This document shows, one piece after another, positions 63,296 to 64,000 of a stretch of 64,000 bases of DNA. The translations under genes were made by a program, and so were the position numbers. Numbering within the stretch: the first letter of the stretch is position 1; the number at the start of each line of letters is the position of its first letter. The notes beneath the pieces were generated by a model, which was not told the DNA's origin, made no database searches, and saw nothing but the letters and a program-made list of their open reading frames with translations. This DNA comes from JAWLDA01 sp041686855 (lineage in GTDB: Bacteria; Bacillota; Limnochordia; DTU080; RSA5), in assembly GCA_041686855.1 (NCBI GenBank), contig JAWLDA010000003.1, positions 124,001 through 188,000 on the forward strand, written 5' to 3'.

Positions 63296-64000
63296 GACGG
63301 CTCAACTGCCTCCGGTCCGGGCAGGAAGAGGAACTCCGAATCGGAGAGAAGCTCTTCTTCCTGATTCACCAGCCGCTGACGACTGCCGTCTGCCATGAAG
63401 TAGTCCACACTGTAGGTGTAGCGTCGACTCGAGGGTCCAAGGGTGATCGACCACACCTGGGGGATGCCATCGCGAAAGACCAAAGTCTCCGTGTCCGGCC
63501 GATCGAGAGCGGGATCCGTGTAGCTGAGCCGTACGATGGCGCGCCGGACCTCGCCGCCGATGTCCAAATCGATCGGATCGACCTCGACCTGAGCTACGCC
63601 GTGTGGGGCGTTGCCGACGACTAGTGTTTGGGTGTCGCTCGAGCGCTCTTGCCACTCGCCCTGCCGCACGGCGTTGTTGCGTAATAAGAGGGTCTGCTTG
63701 TAGCGATAGGCGCGCTGGTCGGGATTGCGCAGCGGGAATTTCCAATTCTTCATGCTCGCAGTCGCTTCGGAGAAGCTGTACGTCTGCGTTATGACGTAGT
63801 CGCCATCTGCGTCCCGATATTCGAGGTCGACTACCATTTCACGCACCTCGCGCCAGTCGACGGACGGGATGACCATCAGGTTGAACTGTTGGTCGAACGG
63901 CGTCGGGGCTTTCACATAGCGCGTCCCGCTCGATGCTTCCATCCACGCAGTCGTCGAACGCTGCTGATTCCCGGCGCCGTCCGAGAGCAGGTATGTGAAA
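63292..64000 (-). CDS. C-terminal part of a further beta-sandwich-repeat protein, truncated by the window edge
   Basis: The minus-strand frame is open to the right edge; residues before the ATG at 63942 (FTYLLSDGAGNQQRSTTAWM) match the end of a repeat, so the gene starts outside the window. Visible repeats include VDLEYRDADGDYVITQTYSF, NWKFPLRNPDQRAYRYKQTL, GEWQERSSDTQTLVVG and LSYTDPALDRPDTETLVF. It overlaps the next gene by 4 bases. The operon therefore continues upstream. Confidence 0.75.
   Translation of the reverse strand, partial: FTYLLSDGAGNQQRSTTAWMEASSGTRYVKAPTPFDQQFNLMVIPSVDWREVREMVVDLEYRDADGDYVITQTYSFSEATASMKNWKFPLRNPDQRAYRYKQTLLLRNNAVRQGEWQERSSDTQTLVVGNAPHGVAQVEVDPIDLDIGGEVRRAIVRLSYTDPALDRPDTETLVFRDGIPQVWSITLGPSSRRYTYSVDYFMADGSRQRLVNQEEELLSDSEFLFLPGPEAVEPS

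Noticed and set aside
47547..64000. Contractile injection system, prophage tail or secretion apparatus as an explanation of the beta-rich operon
   Set aside because: No sheath, tube, baseplate, AAA ATPase, portal, terminase or secretion ATPase is present in the visible part, and none of the proteins has a signal peptide.

Overview
The window reads as a spore-forming member of the Bacillota (Firmicutes) of moderately high GC content. A core stretch carries spoIVA next to der, plsY and gpsA, preceded by a YIEGIA / capping-subunit / DUF3189 trio, and trpS is preceded by a T-box leader. GTG and TTG starts are common and Shine-Dalgarno sequences are strong. Two solute-binding proteins have ordinary signal peptides with no lipobox cysteine, which hints at a diderm lineage such as Limnochordia; that placement is inference.

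Layout. 0-6.7 kb: a sporulation and housekeeping block (small membrane protein, YIEGIA, capping subunit, DUF3189, der, plsY, gpsA, spoIVA). 6.8-11.6 kb: a hom-thrC-thrB-aspartokinase operon with a recognisable promoter, followed by a tRNA-Pro(GGG) gene with its own promoter and terminator. 11.8-28.8 kb: a catabolic accessory region of Gfo/Idh/MocA oxidoreductases, peptidases, a creatininase-family protein, an enolase-superfamily enzyme, a PIG-L deacetylase, a ceramidase-like hydrolase and a solute-binding protein. It is interspersed with at least six decayed genes (metallo-beta-lactamase fold, enolase superfamily, heparinase, solute-binding protein, NagA-like, zinc alcohol dehydrogenase). 28.9-32.3 kb: T-box-trpS facing ilvD. 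32.4-47.6 kb: mixed accessory genes. These include a LysR regulator divergent from a cupin/MerB-like pair, a second enolase-superfamily enzyme, a SRAP protein, a second solute-binding protein/oxidoreductase pair, a PHP phosphoesterase, DUF488, a phosphotransferase, a beta-lysine acetyltransferase-like protein, a TipA-like MerR regulator and Ung.

47.5-64.0 kb: the most unusual part. A single minus-strand run of eight closely spaced or overlapping genes leads from the right edge of the window down to 47547. Four large proteins (753-866 aa) plus a partial fifth share an N-terminal signature and C-terminal tandem beta-sandwich-like repeats ending in a W-x-E-T...L-V-V type motif. A sixth, divergent protein carries some of the same elements in a different order. 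Embedded among them are a phospholipase D-superfamily protein and, last, a protein that appears to fuse an alpha/alpha-toroid (squalene-cyclase/prenyltransferase-like) half to a half resembling an ABBA-type aromatic prenyltransferase barrel. No member has a visible signal peptide. I recognise no described system with this composition and regard the locus as the best candidate for an undescribed one; its function is unknown.
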